Positions 18,486-26,845 of a stretch of 64,000 bases of DNA are shown piece after piece. A model generated the notes under the pieces. That model did no database searches and was not told the origin of the DNA. It worked only from the letters and a program-made list of their open reading frames with translations. This stretch comes from CAYMEK01 sp964389305 (GTDB lineage: Bacteria; Spirochaetota; Spirochaetia; SZUA-6; DRHE01), in the NCBI GenBank assembly GCA_964389305.1, contig CAYMEK010000008.1, positions 23,932 through 87,931 on the forward strand, read 5' to 3'. The translations under genes and the position numbers were made by a program. Numbering within the stretch: position 1 is the stretch's first letter; every line of letters starts with the position of its first letter.

Positions 18486-19103
18486 GTGGTGGAATATGGT
18501 ACAGTCGGGGCGGGTTTCCGAATCCTTATACTGATCCTACTGGTAGGAGTGCTCGTCCTGGGCGGGCTGGTCTGGTTCGATTATCTGGGCATCATCGATG
18601 CCCAGCAGATGTTGTCCCCGATTTTTACCCTGATCCGGGGGGAGAAGGTGGTGGTCGATACCGAGGACCCTCTGCTGCTGGAGAAGGAACGGCTCACCAA
18701 ACAGCTCGAGGCACTGTCCATCCGTTCGGAGGAACTGGCGGCGGCAGAGCAGGAATTGCAGACCAATCAGGCGGAGATAAACCAGATGGTCGAGCAGCTC
18801 GAGGAACGCGAGCAGGCCCTCGAAGATCGTGAAAAAGTGTTTAATGAACGTGTCAAGGCATTCGAAAATAGAAGAGAAAACCTCCGGCAGAACGCGGAGT
18901 ATCTGGTGGGAATGCCCCCGGAAAAAGCCGTAGACATCCTGCTGGAGATGGAAGACCAGGACGTGATAGATATCTTTCGCATGACCGAAGAGCAAGCTCA
19001 AGCGACCGGGGAAATATCCCTGGTGGCCTACTGGCTTTCTCTGATGCCCCCGGAACGGGCGGCGGTCCTGCAGCGCAAGATGTCGAGAAAACCAGGGGGC
19101 TGA
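18486..19103 (+). CDS. flbB: FlbB, periplasmic flagellar collar protein
   Basis: A spirochaete-associated protein. In Borrelia FlbB forms the base of the collar that surrounds the periplasmic flagellar motor and recruits further collar proteins and stators. The start is GTG 18486 after GGGAGG. The 205-residue protein has one N-terminal helix (about 10-36), a coiled coil of Glu-rich repeats (about 60-125; REQALEDREKVFNERVKAF), and a C-terminal MotE/MgtE-like helical domain (PPEKAVDILLEMEDQDVIDI ... LMPPERAAVLQRKM). Order fliJ-flbB-fliK-flgD is exactly that of Borrelia. Bacillus has MotE-like YlxF at this position. Confidence 0.85.
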   Translation: MVEYGTVGAGFRILILILLVGVLVLGGLVWFDYLGIIDAQQMLSPIFTLIRGEKVVVDTEDPLLLEKERLTKQLEALSIRSEELAAAEQELQTNQAEINQMVEQLEEREQALEDREKVFNERVKAFENRRENLRQNAEYLVGMPPEKAVDILLEMEDQDVIDIFRMTEEQAQATGEISLVAYWLSLMPPERAAVLQRKMSRKPGG

Positions 19104-20402
19104 ATGATCGAGGCTGCTGTCCAATCACCTCACCAAGCAGATGCCGCCGGACGGACTCAACCGGTCTCGGAAAGCAAGGGCTCTCCGGCTGCGGAAGCTC
19201 TTTTGCAGATTGCCGGTTCACTGTCGGGCGCGGGAAAAGCTGCGGGAGGCGCTTCCAGCCGTTTCGCCAGGCTCCTCGATGAGTTTAGAGCGGGCGAGAG
19301 CCTCAAGTCTGCCCCGAACCGCAAGGCTGATCCTCTACAGGCGCTGCGGGAGCTGCTCGGCTCTCTGAGCCAGGAGGAAACCGCCAGGCTCTGGAGGCAG
19401 CTATGGTTGCTGTTCGACACAGATCCCGGCTCCAGGGGTGCCAAAAGTTCCGACCTGAAATGGCTGCTTTCGCGGGAAGCGGATCGCGGAACGGACCGGC
19501 TGCCCTTGAAACCCGGCGGTATGTTCGAGCCCGGCCGCAAGAGGGATAAGGAAGCCCTGCGGATTGCGGTGGAGCGTCTGGCCGCTTTACTCGGGGTCGA
19601 TACGGCGCTCCGGTTCATCGCCTTGGTAAGGGATGGGAGCGGGTCCGACCAGAGCAAGGGCGACAAAGCCCCGGCTGCAGGCCGCGCGGCTGTCCGTGAA
19701 GGCCTTCAGGCCACGGGAGGGCGCCCGGGCCAGGACCCTGACGACAAGCGAGCCAGAGTCGTGGTGCTGGATCTGCGCCGGAGCGGAGAACGGGCCGACC
19801 GGCTGCGAGAAGCACCGGATTCCAAAACCGGCTCTTCGGTCCCTCAGCCCCGGATTGGCGTAAGTGAAGCCCAGGATAGAGATTTGACCCTGCTGTTACG
19901 CAGCGCGTTAGCCGAACGGCCGGCGGCTCCTGTCTCCGAGCCTGCCGCGGCGGCCAGGAGCCAGCAGCCTCTGCCTGGATTTCAGGAGCGTTTCATTCCG
20001 GAGGTGGTCAAACAGACCGGGATTATCCTAAAAGGCGACAACAGCGGTGAAATCAGGCTGGTGCTCAAGCCGGAGAATCTTGGCAGTGTACGCATTCGCC
20101 TGGCCTTGAACGAAAGCAGTTTAGACGGACGTATAGTTGTCGACAATAGTAGTGTCAAGGAGCTGGTGGAAGCCGGACTGGACAATTTGAAGAGCGCGTT
20201 GCGCCAGGAGGGTTTTCAGGCTGCCCATCTGGAAGTCTCGGTCGGCAGCCGGCAGGCCGGAGACGGGGCGGCCCGCAACCGTAACAGGGCGGGCGATTTT
20301 CTGGAAGCTCCCTGGAGCAATGGGACTGAGAGTCTGGACAGGGGGGTGCCCCTGTTCCTGGACCTGGGGCTCGAATACGAGCTGGTAAACCTGGTTGTGT
20401 AG
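19104..20402 (+). CDS. fliK: FliK, hook-length control protein
   Basis: FliK measures hook length and switches export specificity through FlhB. The 432-residue sequence has a long, low-complexity, Ala/Gly/Arg-rich N-terminal part, which acts as the ruler, and a conserved C-terminal domain (about 300-375) with GEIRLVLKPENLGSVRIRLA and the following SSLDGRIVVDNSSV. It starts immediately after the flbB stop. The N-terminal part is too variable to compare with any particular homologue; the C-terminal Flg_hook domain decides the call. Confidence 0.9.
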   Translation: MIEAAVQSPHQADAAGRTQPVSESKGSPAAEALLQIAGSLSGAGKAAGGASSRFARLLDEFRAGESLKSAPNRKADPLQALRELLGSLSQEETARLWRQLWLLFDTDPGSRGAKSSDLKWLLSREADRGTDRLPLKPGGMFEPGRKRDKEALRIAVERLAALLGVDTALRFIALVRDGSGSDQSKGDKAPAAGRAAVREGLQATGGRPGQDPDDKRARVVVLDLRRSGERADRLREAPDSKTGSSVPQPRIGVSEAQDRDLTLLLRSALAERPAAPVSEPAAAARSQQPLPGFQERFIPEVVKQTGIILKGDNSGEIRLVLKPENLGSVRIRLALNESSLDGRIVVDNSSVKELVEAGLDNLKSALRQEGFQAAHLEVSVGSRQAGDGAARNRNRAGDFLEAPWSNGTESLDRGVPLFLDLGLEYELVNLVV

Positions 20403-20426
20403 GAAGCGAGGAAACTTAAAAGGCGT

Positions 20427-20867
20427 ATGGATATATCCACGTTGATTTCTGCGGATGATCTGGTGAGCCTGACGGGCCAGGTGGAGGCCTATAATAAGAG
20501 TCTCAACCCGGCCAAAGCGGCCGGAGCGGGCCAGAGCCTGGGCAAGGATGATTTTCTGCGTATCCTGTTGACCCAGCTTACCCATCAGGATCCGACCGAG
20601 CCTTTGGAGGACAGGGAGTTCGTGGCCCAAATGGCCCAGTTCTCCACGCTGGAGCAGATGACGAATATGAGCGCCGAGGTGGACAAGGTGTTCAACCTGA
20701 TGGCCAAGAGCCAGGCGGTTTCGCTCTTGGGTAAAACTGTAGAAATCGCGCAGGGAGAAAATCACATATCTGGGAGGGTTGAGGAAGTTACCGGAACGGA
20801 GTTTCCTCAGATTTTGGTACAGGGCAGATACTACGACGTGTCGCAAGTAGTGAGTGTGAAGAACTAG
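20427..20867 (+). CDS. flgD: FlgD, hook-capping scaffold protein
   Basis: FlgD forms the temporary cap under which hook subunits assemble. The 146-residue product has the family core DFLRILLTQLTHQDPTEP (about 41-58) followed by FVAQMAQFSTLEQM. It is a short FlgD: after a small beta segment (SLLGKTVEIAQGE) it ends, lacking the long C-terminal tudor/FnIII part of enterobacterial FlgD. Short forms are usual in Bacillus and spirochaetes. It lies directly upstream of flgE. Confidence 0.92.
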   Translation: MDISTLISADDLVSLTGQVEAYNKSLNPAKAAGAGQSLGKDDFLRILLTQLTHQDPTEPLEDREFVAQMAQFSTLEQMTNMSAEVDKVFNLMAKSQAVSLLGKTVEIAQGENHISGRVEEVTGTEFPQILVQGRYYDVSQVVSVKN

Positions 20868-20888
20868 CAAGGAGGAGCTTGAAAAGCC

Positions 20889-22277
20889 ATGATGCGTTCA
20901 CTGTATTCTGGGGTGTCCGGTCTTCAGAACCACCAGATTCGAATGGATGTCCTGGGGAACAACATCTCCAACATCAATACCACCGGTTTCAAGAAGGGCA
21001 GGGTGAATTTCCAGGACATGCTCTCCCAAACTCTATCAGGTGCGGCCAAACCCACCGATGAGGTGGGGGGGGTCAATCCCAAGCAAGTCGGGTTGGGCAT
21101 GAATATCGCCACCATCGACACCATACATACCCAGGGATCACTGCAGACTACGGGCGTGATGACCGACCTGGCCGTCCAGGGCGAGGGGTTCTTCATCCTG
21201 CAGGATGGAGAGAAGCGCTTCTATACCCGTGATGGCTCCTTTGGGATCGACCGGGACGGGCTTCTGGTCAACCCCGCCAACGGTATGAGGGTCCAGGGCT
21301 GGCAGGCCGTCACTATCGATGGCTTGACCATGATCAACACGGCGGCCGATATAGACGATCTGGTGATACCGGTAGGTGATAAGGATCCGGCCGCAGCCAC
21401 CACCGAAGTGCAGTTGGCCTGTAACCTGGACAAACGCACTCCGGAGATACCGCCCGGGGCGGCTCCTCAGACAGTCCTCGAGGGTACCTGGTCGACTACT
21501 TTCGACATCTACGATTCCTTTGGCAATGTGCACCAGCTTCAGGTCAACTTCATCAAAGTGGCGGGGATCGCTAACCGCTGGCAGGCGGAGGTGATCGTAG
21601 ATCCGCAGGCAGAGACGCCGACCAATACTCTGGTAGAGGTAGGAGCGGCCAACAACGCGGACAACCTCTTCTTCATCGATTTCGACAACCTGGGCTCCCT
21701 GGCGGCGGTCTTGGACGCTCAAGGCGATACAATCGCCGAAGGGGCCCTGCAAGTTCAGGTTTCCTTCGACGTTCCCGAAGCCACCGTGCCGCCGGGAGAG
21801 GTGGCGGTACGCCAGTTGTTCAACATCAATCTGGGCGGGGTGGGCGCTTACCGTAACGCCGTAACCCAGTTCGCCGAGCGGAGCTCCACCAAGGCCATCA
21901 CCCAGAACGGCTATCCCATGGGCTACCTGGAGAGCTTCAAGATCGACCAGAACGGGGTTATAACCGGGGTCTACTCCAACGGGACCAATCGCCCGATCGG
22001 GCAGGTGGCCCTGGCGGCCTTTACCAACCCGGGCGGCCTGGAGAAAGCCGGGGAGAACACCTATGTGGTCTCCAACAACTCGGGCGATCCTCGCATCGAT
22101 GCGGCCGGAGTCGCCGGCAAGGGCAAGATCATCGCCGGCGCGCTGGAGATGAGCAATGTGGATCTGGCCGAGCAGTTCACCGACATGATCGTGACCCAAC
22201 GCGGTTTCCAGGCCAACTCCCGTACGATCACTACTTCCGATCAGATGATCCAGGAGCTGTTGACACTAAAACGGTAA
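20889..22277 (+). CDS. flgE: FlgE, flagellar hook protein
   Basis: The hook subunit joins rod and filament. The 462-residue protein has the N-terminal signature (RMDVLGNNISNINTTGFKKG), central domains, and the C-terminal helix (TDMIVTQRGFQANSRTITTS). The ribosome-binding site AAGGAGGAG lies upstream of two consecutive ATG codons at 20889 and 20892. Counting from the first, Lys165 (in PVGDKD) and Cys178 (in VQLACNLDK) are present. These are the residues known in Treponema denticola to form the self-catalysed lysinoalanine cross-link that stabilises spirochaete hooks. I infer the same chemistry here. Confidence 0.96.
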   Translation: MMRSLYSGVSGLQNHQIRMDVLGNNISNINTTGFKKGRVNFQDMLSQTLSGAAKPTDEVGGVNPKQVGLGMNIATIDTIHTQGSLQTTGVMTDLAVQGEGFFILQDGEKRFYTRDGSFGIDRDGLLVNPANGMRVQGWQAVTIDGLTMINTAADIDDLVIPVGDKDPAAATTEVQLACNLDKRTPEIPPGAAPQTVLEGTWSTTFDIYDSFGNVHQLQVNFIKVAGIANRWQAEVIVDPQAETPTNTLVEVGAANNADNLFFIDFDNLGSLAAVLDAQGDTIAEGALQVQVSFDVPEATVPPGEVAVRQLFNINLGGVGAYRNAVTQFAERSSTKAITQNGYPMGYLESFKIDQNGVITGVYSNGTNRPIGQVALAAFTNPGGLEKAGENTYVVSNNSGDPRIDAAGVAGKGKIIAGALEMSNVDLAEQFTDMIVTQRGFQANSRTITTSDQMIQELLTLKR

Positions 22278-22295
22278 AGGATTTAGATGGAATAG

Positions 22296-22493
22296 ATGAT
22301 CGAGGTGACCAGGCTTGACGGGAGGACCTACTATGTGAATCCTCATCAGATCGAATACATCGAGGCCAATCCCGATACAACCATGGTCATGCTCTCCGGA
22401 AAGCGGCTCGTGGTGCGTGAGCCGTACGAGCAGATTCGGGAGCGGATCGTGAGCTATCGCAGGCTCATAGGCGCGTTCAAGAACGAGGAGTAG
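22296..22493 (+). CDS. flbD: FlbD/SwrD family small motility protein
   Basis: A 65-residue protein of the FlbD (SwrD) family, which in Bacillus increases flagellar torque. It matches the family from the start (MIEVTRLDGRTYYVNPHQIE) through the Thr/Met-rich centre (DTTMVMLSGKRLVV) to the short C-terminal helix. It probably acts in the cytoplasm near the stator. The ribosome-binding site is weak, so translation may depend on coupling with flgE. It precedes motA by five bases, as in Borrelia and Treponema. Confidence 0.88.
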   Translation: MIEVTRLDGRTYYVNPHQIEYIEANPDTTMVMLSGKRLVVREPYEQIRERIVSYRRLIGAFKNEE

Positions 22494-22498
22494 CAGCA

Positions 22499-23281
22499 GT
22501 GGATCTGGCAACGATCGTCGGATTATTGGTGGGATTTACCGCCCTGGTTATCGGGATCTTCTGGACCGGCGGATCCGCCTTGGGCTTCATAAGTATATCC
22601 TCGATTTTCATTACCATCGTCGGCTCATTCTGCGCCTTGATGGTAGCGAATCCCCTGAGCCGCGTTCTGGGCATCATGCGCTATTTTCGTTTGACCCTGC
22701 GAATCCCCAACTACGAGGAGGAACGCATCATCAGCCAGCTCGTTACTTTCTCGGAAAAGGCCCGCCGCGAGGGCCTGCTGGCATTGGAGGACGACCTGGA
22801 GGAGGTGGAAGACGAGTTTTTAAGAAAAGGAATCCAGCTGGTCGTGGATGGCACCGATCCGGATATCATCAAGAATATCCTCTATAACGAGCTCAATCAG
22901 GTGCAGACGCGGCACGCCATCGGCATCAACCTCTTCGATGACTGGAGCAAGCTGGCTCCGGCCTTCGGCATGATCGGGACCCTGATCGGCCTGATTACCA
23001 TGCTCGCTCAGATCGAGGACAAGTCGGCCATCGGCATCGGTATGTCAACCGCCCTGATCACCACCCTCTATGGAGCGGTGCTGGGCTACCTGGTATTCCT
23101 CCCGGTCAAGCGCAAGCTGGAAGACCGTGATGAAGGGGAGAGCCTGGTCAAGGAAATCATGATCGAAGGTATTCTCTCGATACAGTCGGGGGACAACCCG
23201 CGCATCCTCGAGGAGAAGCTTCTCGCCTTCCTCTCGCCGCTGCGCAGGGAGGCTGTACGCCAGGAAGCGGCCAGGGAGTAG
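22499..23281 (+). CDS. motA: MotA, stator ion-channel subunit
   Basis: MotA and MotB form the stator that drives rotation. The start GTG 22499 is preceded by GAGGAG at the end of flbD. The 260-residue protein has four membrane helices: two near the N-terminus (TIVGLLVGFTALVIGIF and a second following it), and two after the cytoplasmic loop (about 155-215), including APAFGMIGTLIGLI with the functionally important Pro and STALITTLYGAVLGYL. The large cytoplasmic loop with charged residues contacts FliG. The gap to motB is seven bases. Confidence 0.94.
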   Translation: MDLATIVGLLVGFTALVIGIFWTGGSALGFISISSIFITIVGSFCALMVANPLSRVLGIMRYFRLTLRIPNYEEERIISQLVTFSEKARREGLLALEDDLEEVEDEFLRKGIQLVVDGTDPDIIKNILYNELNQVQTRHAIGINLFDDWSKLAPAFGMIGTLIGLITMLAQIEDKSAIGIGMSTALITTLYGAVLGYLVFLPVKRKLEDRDEGESLVKEIMIEGILSIQSGDNPRILEEKLLAFLSPLRREAVRQEAARE

Positions 23282-23288
23282 GAAACGA

Positions 23289-24023
23289 ATGCCTGACCCG
23301 CGAAGAAGAAAGAGAAAGAGGGAAGAGGAGGGATCGCCCCAGTGGATGGTGACCTACGGGGACATGACCACCCTGCTTCTAACCTTCTTTATCCTGATGT
23401 TCACCACCGCCGAGATCAATGGGGCGGAGCTGCGTATGATACTGGCCGCCTTCCAGGGGCTGGGCTCTCTTACCGGAGGCAATACCCTCCAGGTGGGCAA
23501 GCTGGCGGAGCTGGGCAATACGATCATGAGCCTGCCATCCCGAGAGGCGGGAAAAGCTCTCGATAAAGCGCGCAGGACGGCGATTTCCCAGTTTCAGCCG
23601 GAGCTGAAGACAAAAAAGGTGCGCATCAAGGAGGATGAGCGCGGGCTGATCATCTCCCTGGCCGCGGATTCCTTTTTCGAGCCGGCCAGCGCCGAGATCA
23701 ACATCGAGGAATCCAGGCAGGTGTTGCAGAAAGTGGCCGCCCTGATGAGTTCGCCGGAGCTCGCCGGACGGAAGTTCCGTATCGAAGGCCACACCGACAA
23801 TACTCCGACCGATCCGACCGGACCGTGGCAGACGAACTGGGAGCTTTCGTCGGCCCGTTCGGTGAATGTACTGCATTACCTGGTCGATTTCGGTGTAGAC
23901 GAGCGGCAGTGCCAGGTGGCCGGCTTCGCCGATACGGTCCCCCTGGCTTCCAACGAAACCAGGGAGGGCCGCGCTTACAACCGTCGGGTTGACATCGTTC
24001 TTCTTACAGAGGGGCACCTGTAG
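23289..24023 (+). CDS. motB: MotB, stator peptidoglycan-anchored subunit
   Basis: MotB carries the channel Asp and anchors the stator to the cell wall. The 244-residue protein begins with a strongly basic tail, then a single helix with Asp25 in VTYGDMTTLLLTFF. A plug/linker region follows, then the OmpA-like peptidoglycan-binding domain (about 120-240) with FRIEGHTDNTPT and NRRVDIVLL. The Asp and ordinary flanking residues suggest a proton channel, although ion type cannot be proved from sequence. The C-terminus ends shortly after the OmpA domain. Confidence 0.94.
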   Translation: MPDPRRRKRKREEEGSPQWMVTYGDMTTLLLTFFILMFTTAEINGAELRMILAAFQGLGSLTGGNTLQVGKLAELGNTIMSLPSREAGKALDKARRTAISQFQPELKTKKVRIKEDERGLIISLAADSFFEPASAEINIEESRQVLQKVAALMSSPELAGRKFRIEGHTDNTPTDPTGPWQTNWELSSARSVNVLHYLVDFGVDERQCQVAGFADTVPLASNETREGRAYNRRVDIVLLTEGHL

Positions 24024-24076
24024 GGGGGGTCGCATTGTCGGCGTTGTTTTGCTAAATTTGTTTGTAGGAGCCGTTC

Positions 24077-24631
24077 ATGTCCGATGAAGAGGGCTTGAGT
24101 CTAGAAGACGTAGGTGCGGGATCAGAAGAGATAACGCCGGCCGGCAGAAAAGCCGGGTTTCTGCCCACTTTTCTAGTAAGGATTCTCAAGTGGGTGGCGA
24201 TCGGTCTGGGTTTTGTGATTTTGGGGGTGACCACGACGGTGGTTACGTTCAACCTGGTCAACCGGGGCCGTTCCGGCGGCGAGCTGCGGGAGGTTTCTCC
24301 TGCCTACGAGGCCAAGTCTCCACCCCTCAACTATGACGACACCCTGGAGGAGGTCCGGGGTGTAACCTCCGACGAAGTCCCGGCTATTTTCAGCGCCCGG
24401 GTCAGCCTGGGCTACGAGAAGGGCAATCAACAGCTCGCCATTGAGCTTACGGAAAGAAAGCGGGAGATCCAGAATATCGTGTTGCTGTATTTGAGCAACA
24501 GGAAGCGAGACCAGCTTCGACCCGAGCACTACGATCAGATCCAGGAGGAACTGCGCAGCAATATCAATCGGGTGCTGCGGGAGGGCCAGATAGAAAAGGT
24601 CGTGTTCAGAGATTTCGTGGTGACCCAGTAG
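24077..24631 (+). CDS. fliL: FliL, stator-associated basal-body protein
   Basis: FliL forms a ring around the stator and improves torque. The 184-residue protein has an N-terminal cytoplasmic tail, one helix (about 36-60; WVAIGLGFVILGVTTTVVTF), and a stomatin-like periplasmic domain with the pattern SLGYEKGNQQLAIELTERK and a conserved end (VFRDFVVTQ). ATG 24077 follows GTAGGAG. It is placed between motB and fliM, as usual. The N-terminal region is Glu-rich and somewhat longer than in enterobacteria. Confidence 0.9.
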   Translation: MSDEEGLSLEDVGAGSEEITPAGRKAGFLPTFLVRILKWVAIGLGFVILGVTTTVVTFNLVNRGRSGGELREVSPAYEAKSPPLNYDDTLEEVRGVTSDEVPAIFSARVSLGYEKGNQQLAIELTERKREIQNIVLLYLSNRKRDQLRPEHYDQIQEELRSNINRVLREGQIEKVVFRDFVVTQ

Positions 24632-24644
24632 GAGCTAGCAGGCT

Positions 24645-25676
24645 ATGGCTGAAGTACTTTCCCAGGACGAGATAGACCAGCTACTTTCGGCAATCTCAGC
24701 CGGGGAGATTTCCACCGAGGAGATCCACCAGCCGCGGGACCAGCGTAAGATAAAGATCTATGATTTCAAGCGGCCGGACAAGTTCTCCAAGGACCAGATC
24801 CGGACGGTCTCGATCATGCACGAGACCTTCGCCCGTCTTACCACTACCTCGATGTCGGCCCAGCTCCGCAGCCTGGTGCACGTTCACGTGGCTTCCGTGG
24901 ACCAGCTTACCTATGAGGAGTTTATACGCTCGATACCCAACCCGACCACGCTGGCGGTCATTGACATGGATCCGCTTAAAGGATCGGCGATTCTCGAGAT
25001 CGATCCGGCCATCACCTTTTCGGTTATCGACCGGCTGTTCGGCGGGCAGGGCGAGGGGGCGAAGTTTTCCAGGGACCTGACCGATATCGAGCAGGCGGTA
25101 ATGGAAGGCATCATCGTACGGGTCCTGGGAAATCTGAGGGAGAGCTGGAGTACGGTGATCGATCTACGTCCCAGGCTGGGCGGGATCGAAACCAATCCCC
25201 AGTTTGCTCAGATCGTGCCTCCTTCGGAAATGGTCATCCTTATCACGCTGGAGACCAAGGTCGGAGAGGTGGAAGGTATGATGAACCTCTGCATTCCCTA
25301 CCTCACCATCGAGCCTATCATCTCAAAACTCTCGGCCCAGTACTGGTATGCCTCGACTCGCCGCGGTACAACCACGGAGAACCTCAACATATTGCGGGAC
25401 CGCCTGGCCGCAGTAACGGTGACCATAATGGCGGAGATCGGTGCCATGGATATCAAGGTGCGGGATGTACTGGCTTTGCGGGCCGGAGATATCATTCGCC
25501 TCGACTCGGTGCGGGTCAACGACCCGATGGTCTTGAGAATCGGCGAGCGCAGGAAATTTGTCTGCCGGCCTGGAGTGCTGGGCAATAAGATGGCGGTGCA
25601 GGTAATCAGGAAGCTGGAGGACATTGACCAGGCGGATTTCGAAGAATTAACTACAGGCGGGGAGGAAGAAATATGA
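24645..25676 (+). CDS. fliM: FliM, flagellar switch protein
   Basis: FliM is the C-ring component that binds phospho-CheY. The 343-residue protein starts with the CheY-binding motif (LSQDEIDQLLSAI), then has the CheC-like middle domain (about 50-230; RTVSIMHETFARL) that contacts FliG, and a C-terminal SpoA domain (KVRDVLALRAGDIIRLD) that pairs with FliY. AGGAG lies before the ATG. The stop overlaps the next gene by four bases (ATGA), consistent with stoichiometric production of the C-ring. Confidence 0.96.
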   Translation: MAEVLSQDEIDQLLSAISAGEISTEEIHQPRDQRKIKIYDFKRPDKFSKDQIRTVSIMHETFARLTTTSMSAQLRSLVHVHVASVDQLTYEEFIRSIPNPTTLAVIDMDPLKGSAILEIDPAITFSVIDRLFGGQGEGAKFSRDLTDIEQAVMEGIIVRVLGNLRESWSTVIDLRPRLGGIETNPQFAQIVPPSEMVILITLETKVGEVEGMMNLCIPYLTIEPIISKLSAQYWYASTRRGTTTENLNILRDRLAAVTVTIMAEIGAMDIKVRDVLALRAGDIIRLDSVRVNDPMVLRIGERRKFVCRPGVLGNKMAVQVIRKLEDIDQADFEELTTGGEEEI

Positions 25677-26800
25677 GTGACGGTTCACTATCGCAAGACG
25701 AAATTGATGCCCTGCTTCAGGAAACCGAGAGCCTGGAGATCGACAGCGGCTTCGGTGGAGCGGCCGAGCCTCTGTCGGAGGCGGAAAAGGGGCAGTTGCT
25801 CCAGCTAATGGAGAGTGTGATAGCCTCTCAGGCATCCAATCTATCCATCCTGACGCGCAAGACCGTTAATCTGGAGAAACCGACTCTCAATTTGGTTTCC
25901 GGGGAAGAGATTCTCGATCAGCTTCCCGAAGAAGTGGTGGACGTGAGAATCGACTTCACGGACGCCATCCAGGGAGAGCATTCCTACCTGGTGGATTCCA
26001 ATACCGCCAAGGCCATCGCCGGGTTGATGATGGGCCAGAGCGGGGTGGAGCTTGATGATGCCGCCCTGTCCGCTGTGGCGGAGGCGCTTTCCCAGATCAG
26101 CGGACCGGCGATAACGGAGCTCGGAAACCGCAGCTCCAAAACGATAAAAAACGCGCCAGCCGATTTCCAGCTATCCACGAAGGATAAGGTGCGACTTCCC
26201 CAGGGAGAGGTAATCGTGAAGCTGGAGTATCCCCTGATGATCGAAGGGGAAAACCCGGCCAGGCTGGTTGAGCTTTTCTCCCTGTCGCTGGCCAAGGAGA
26301 TACTCAGTGTGACCGCGGGGGCTTCCGGCGCTGCAGCCGCGGGAACTACGCAGCCCGCCTTCGCCGCCGCTGGCTTGGGCGACAATGCTCCCGCCCAGAG
26401 CTTTCCCGGCGCCGGGGTTCAGCAGACCTTCGGGCAGTCCTTCGGGGCGCCGCAGGGCGTCAATATGGGTTCCGGGCAGCCTCCCAACGTCCAACCCGTT
26501 CAGTTTGCCAACCTCCAGAGCCCGAGCGCTCAAGGGGAGCAGGGGAATATCGGGCTGCTCATGGACGTGTTCATGGAGCTCACCGTCGAGCTCGGGAGGA
26601 CCAGGAAGCTCATCCGGGAGATACTCGGTATCGGTGAGGGAACGATTATCGAGCTCGATAAGCTGGCGGGCGAGCCCGTAGACATACTGGTCAATCACAA
26701 GCTGATCGCCAAAGGCGAGGTAGTGGTAATAGATGAAAACTTCGGCGTACGCGTCACGGAGATCGTATCGCCGATGCAGAGGATGAGTGATTTGACGTAA
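25673..26800 (+). CDS. fliY: FliY (FliN-type) C-ring protein with CheC-like domain
   Basis: This 375-residue protein is the FliY form found in spirochaetes and Bacillus, not the short FliN. It opens with its own CheY-binding motif (LSQDEIDALL), followed by a CheC-like region (about 35-210; SQISGPAITELGNRS). A Gly/Ala/Gln/Pro-rich linker (about 215-290) leads to a C-terminal FliN SpoA domain (MELTVELGRTRKLIREILGI). CheC-type FliY proteins can dephosphorylate CheY-P, but I cannot confirm a full set of phosphatase residues here. The stop codon lies inside the spacer of an internal promoter. Confidence 0.9.
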   Translation: MSDGSLSQDEIDALLQETESLEIDSGFGGAAEPLSEAEKGQLLQLMESVIASQASNLSILTRKTVNLEKPTLNLVSGEEILDQLPEEVVDVRIDFTDAIQGEHSYLVDSNTAKAIAGLMMGQSGVELDDAALSAVAEALSQISGPAITELGNRSSKTIKNAPADFQLSTKDKVRLPQGEVIVKLEYPLMIEGENPARLVELFSLSLAKEILSVTAGASGAAAAGTTQPAFAAAGLGDNAPAQSFPGAGVQQTFGQSFGAPQGVNMGSGQPPNVQPVQFANLQSPSAQGEQGNIGLLMDVFMELTVELGRTRKLIREILGIGEGTIIELDKLAGEPVDILVNHKLIAKGEVVVIDENFGVRVTEIVSPMQRMSDLT

Positions 26801-26820
26801 CCGGCGATTTAGAGTACAAT
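26792..26820 (+). promoter_or_regulatory. internal sigma-70 promoter upstream of fliO
   Basis: TTGACG at 26792-26797 and TACAAT at 26815-26820 are separated by exactly 17 bases. Both hexamers match the sigma-70 consensus at five of six positions. The -35 lies in the last codons of fliY and the spacer begins with its stop codon. A transcript would start near 26827, 19 bases before the fliO GTG, and would carry fliO to flhG. It is the best-scoring promoter sequence I found in the flagellar operon. Confidence 0.65.
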
Positions 26821-26845
26821 AGGCATTGTTATTTGGGAGGGGAAC

